Shown here piece after piece: positions 62,688 to 64,000 of a stretch of 64,000 bases of DNA; the first letter of the stretch is position 1; each line of letters opens with the position of its first letter. Under the pieces are notes generated by a model. That model was not told the DNA's origin, did not search any database, and worked only from the letters and a program-made list of their open reading frames with translations. A program made the position numbers and the translations under genes. The DNA comes from Salipaludibacillus sp. CUR1 (GTDB lineage: Bacteria > Bacillota > Bacilli > Bacillales > Salisediminibacteriaceae), in the NCBI RefSeq assembly GCF_021028955.1, contig NZ_JAIWPE010000094.1, forward strand, positions 1 through 64,000. Reading direction: 5' to 3'.

Positions 62688-64000
62688 TTGAAAAAAAGGA
62701 ATAAAGTTTTGCTGACATCGGTACTTGCAGGAGCTCTTATGTTAACGTCCGTTGCACCGGCCGGGTTCGCTCATGATGCTTTTGAGGGGATTAACAAAGA
62801 AGACCGGGCCCCATTTGACCATGATGCTCTGGAAATGCTGGGGGACCCTGAAGAAAATGGTGATAAAAACCTGAAGTTTCTGCATGAAGCAGCAGCAGAA
62901 CAAATTAAGGAAATCGATGGCGTTCAGAATAACACAGCAGATGTGTATGCACATAAAGGATTTGCTTATCTTGGCACTCATACCGCCAATGGAGCGAATG
63001 GCGGAGTACGTATCTTTGACTTAAAAGACCCTGAAAATCCAAAGGAAATTGGGCAAATTGCTCATGACGTGCCTCATACATGGCAGGAAAAAGTCATTGT
63101 CAAAAGAGTAAATACACCGGAGTTTAATGGCGACCTGGCAGTTGTAAGTCTTCAGCAGACGTCAAGAAATAACTCAAGCCGACCGGACAGCATCGGAGGC
63201 GCGCTTCTTTACGATGTGTCAGATCCGTATAATCCGGAAAGGCTTGGTTTTTATGAATTAGACCGCCGCATAACCGGAACACATGAATTATACTTAACGA
63301 CTCAAGGAAACAAAGCCCTTATGCTTGTTTCAAACCCGTATGCTGATTTCTATACATCAGGAGAAGAACGCGATTTTCAGATCATTGATGTCAGTGATCC
63401 TGCAAACCCTGAGAAGCTGTGGGAGTTTGACCCTCGTACGTTGGCCGAAGTAGATGAGAGTTTTAACGGCTATCACTGGGATGCTCCTGACGGCCATACC
63501 CGTCCGGTGTTTAACCACAGTGTCATTACTGATAACAATGGCCACTACGCCTATGTGTCGATGTGGGATCTTGGGACTGTCATCTTTGATATTAGGGATC
63601 CTGAGAACGCAGAATACTTAGGCCGAACAGAATTTGCTGATGATCAAAAAGGCGCAGCACACTCTGCAGCGCTTGCAAGAGGTGGAAACATCCTGATTGA
63701 AACCCGTGAAGTCGCAAACCCGCACGGTGAGGGATATGAGAGTGCTTACGGTTACACCCGCATATTTGATATTAAAGATAAATCAAATCCGGTACTGTTA
63801 AGTGAATTTAAGACAGATTTAACATATGATTTCTCAGATCCTGTTATCTCATTCGCTAAAACTGTCCATGACCCTAAAGTGCGCGGGAATACTCTCTACT
63901 TGTCCTACTACTCAGGCGGAGTGATCTCTGTCGATATTACAGATCCGTCAAACCCACAGGAAATAGGGCGTTATACTCCTGACCAGGGGAACGTCTGGGG
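62688..64000 (+). CDS. Secreted LVIVD-repeat protein (partial)
   Basis: The reading frame is open to the window edge, with 437 complete codons visible. It begins at TTG 62688 behind AAAAGGAGGCG and encodes a signal peptide (KKRNKVLLTSVLAGALML ... AGFA, to about residue 28). The mature part shows repeated LVIVD-type beta-propeller blades: IFDLKDPENPKEIG, LYDVSDPYNPERLG, IIDVSDPANPEKLW, IFDIRDPENAEYLG, IFDIKDKSNPVLL and SVDITDPSNPQEIG. It is secreted or surface-exposed; its partner or ligand is unknown. An alternative ATG start at 62571 lies in frame upstream. Confidence 0.88.
   Translation, partial: MKKRNKVLLTSVLAGALMLTSVAPAGFAHDAFEGINKEDRAPFDHDALEMLGDPEENGDKNLKFLHEAAAEQIKEIDGVQNNTADVYAHKGFAYLGTHTANGANGGVRIFDLKDPENPKEIGQIAHDVPHTWQEKVIVKRVNTPEFNGDLAVVSLQQTSRNNSSRPDSIGGALLYDVSDPYNPERLGFYELDRRITGTHELYLTTQGNKALMLVSNPYADFYTSGEERDFQIIDVSDPANPEKLWEFDPRTLAEVDESFNGYHWDAPDGHTRPVFNHSVITDNNGHYAYVSMWDLGTVIFDIRDPENAEYLGRTEFADDQKGAAHSAALARGGNILIETREVANPHGEGYESAYGYTRIFDIKDKSNPVLLSEFKTDLTYDFSDPVISFAKTVHDPKVRGNTLYLSYYSGGVISVDITDPSNPQEIGRYTPDQGNVW

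Overview
The window reads as a near-origin chromosome segment of a low-to-mid GC Gram-positive rod of the Bacillaceae. It opens inside the 3' part of a 5S rRNA gene and then follows the classic Bacillus order: ctsR-mcsA-mcsB-clpC-radA-disA-yacL-ispD-ispF-gltX, T-box-cysE-cysS-mrnC-rlmB-rae1-sigH-rpmG-secE-nusG-rplKAJL-ybxB-rpoBC-ybxF-rpsLG-fusA-tuf, and the S10/spc/alpha ribosomal super-operon through rplQ, then ecfA1A2T-truA-rplM-rpsI. A dedicated class D sortase with an LPDTA-bearing, extremely acidic surface protein suggests a salt- or alkali-adapted member; the genus cannot be fixed from the sequence alone.

Layout. 1-135: 5S rRNA end and terminator. 198-392: an intergenic tandem array with a period of about 20.5 bp. 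0.6-1.3 kb: an MgtC-type membrane protein. 1.3-9.9 kb: CtsR-controlled protein quality control (CtsR, McsA, McsB arginine kinase, ClpC), then DNA repair and c-di-AMP synthesis (RadA, DisA) and a PIN/TRAM membrane protein. 10-17.6 kb: isoprenoid genes, glutamyl- and cysteinyl-tRNA synthesis with a Cys T-box, RNA maturation and SigH. 17.7-54.7 kb: the transcription/translation core, with recognisable leaders (nusG-rplK attenuator, L10 leader, L13 leader), tandem S10 promoters and several unexplained intergenic hairpins.

54.7-60.3 kb is the accessory part: a repetitive glycine-rich protein on the minus strand, an orphan 161-residue protein, a small Cys-containing protein, a SET-domain protein beside a YheC/YheD-type ATP-grasp protein, a RacA/DUF3967-like MerR-HTH coiled-coil protein preceded by a cluster of GCGATAC sites, and an SDR oxidoreductase. 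60.5-62.3 kb: the acidic LPDTA protein and class D sortase. 62.7 kb to the edge: a secreted LVIVD-repeat protein cut by the window end.

How it works together: most of the window is one housekeeping block that couples transcription (rpoA, rpoB, rpoC, nusG, sigH) to ribosome production, with RNA-based attenuators between transcription units. The strongest candidate for something not well described is the RacA/DUF3967-like gene with its own cluster of inverted and direct GCGATAC motifs (58164-58769), which looks like an autoregulatory or centromere-like site. Other items worth attention are the 20.5-bp array next to 5S, the matching inverted hairpins that bracket the 54.7-56.4 kb insertion, and the tryptophan/tyrosine/aspartate-dense patch of the sortase substrate. 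All functional statements come from reading the sequence and remembered family knowledge; no searches were run.
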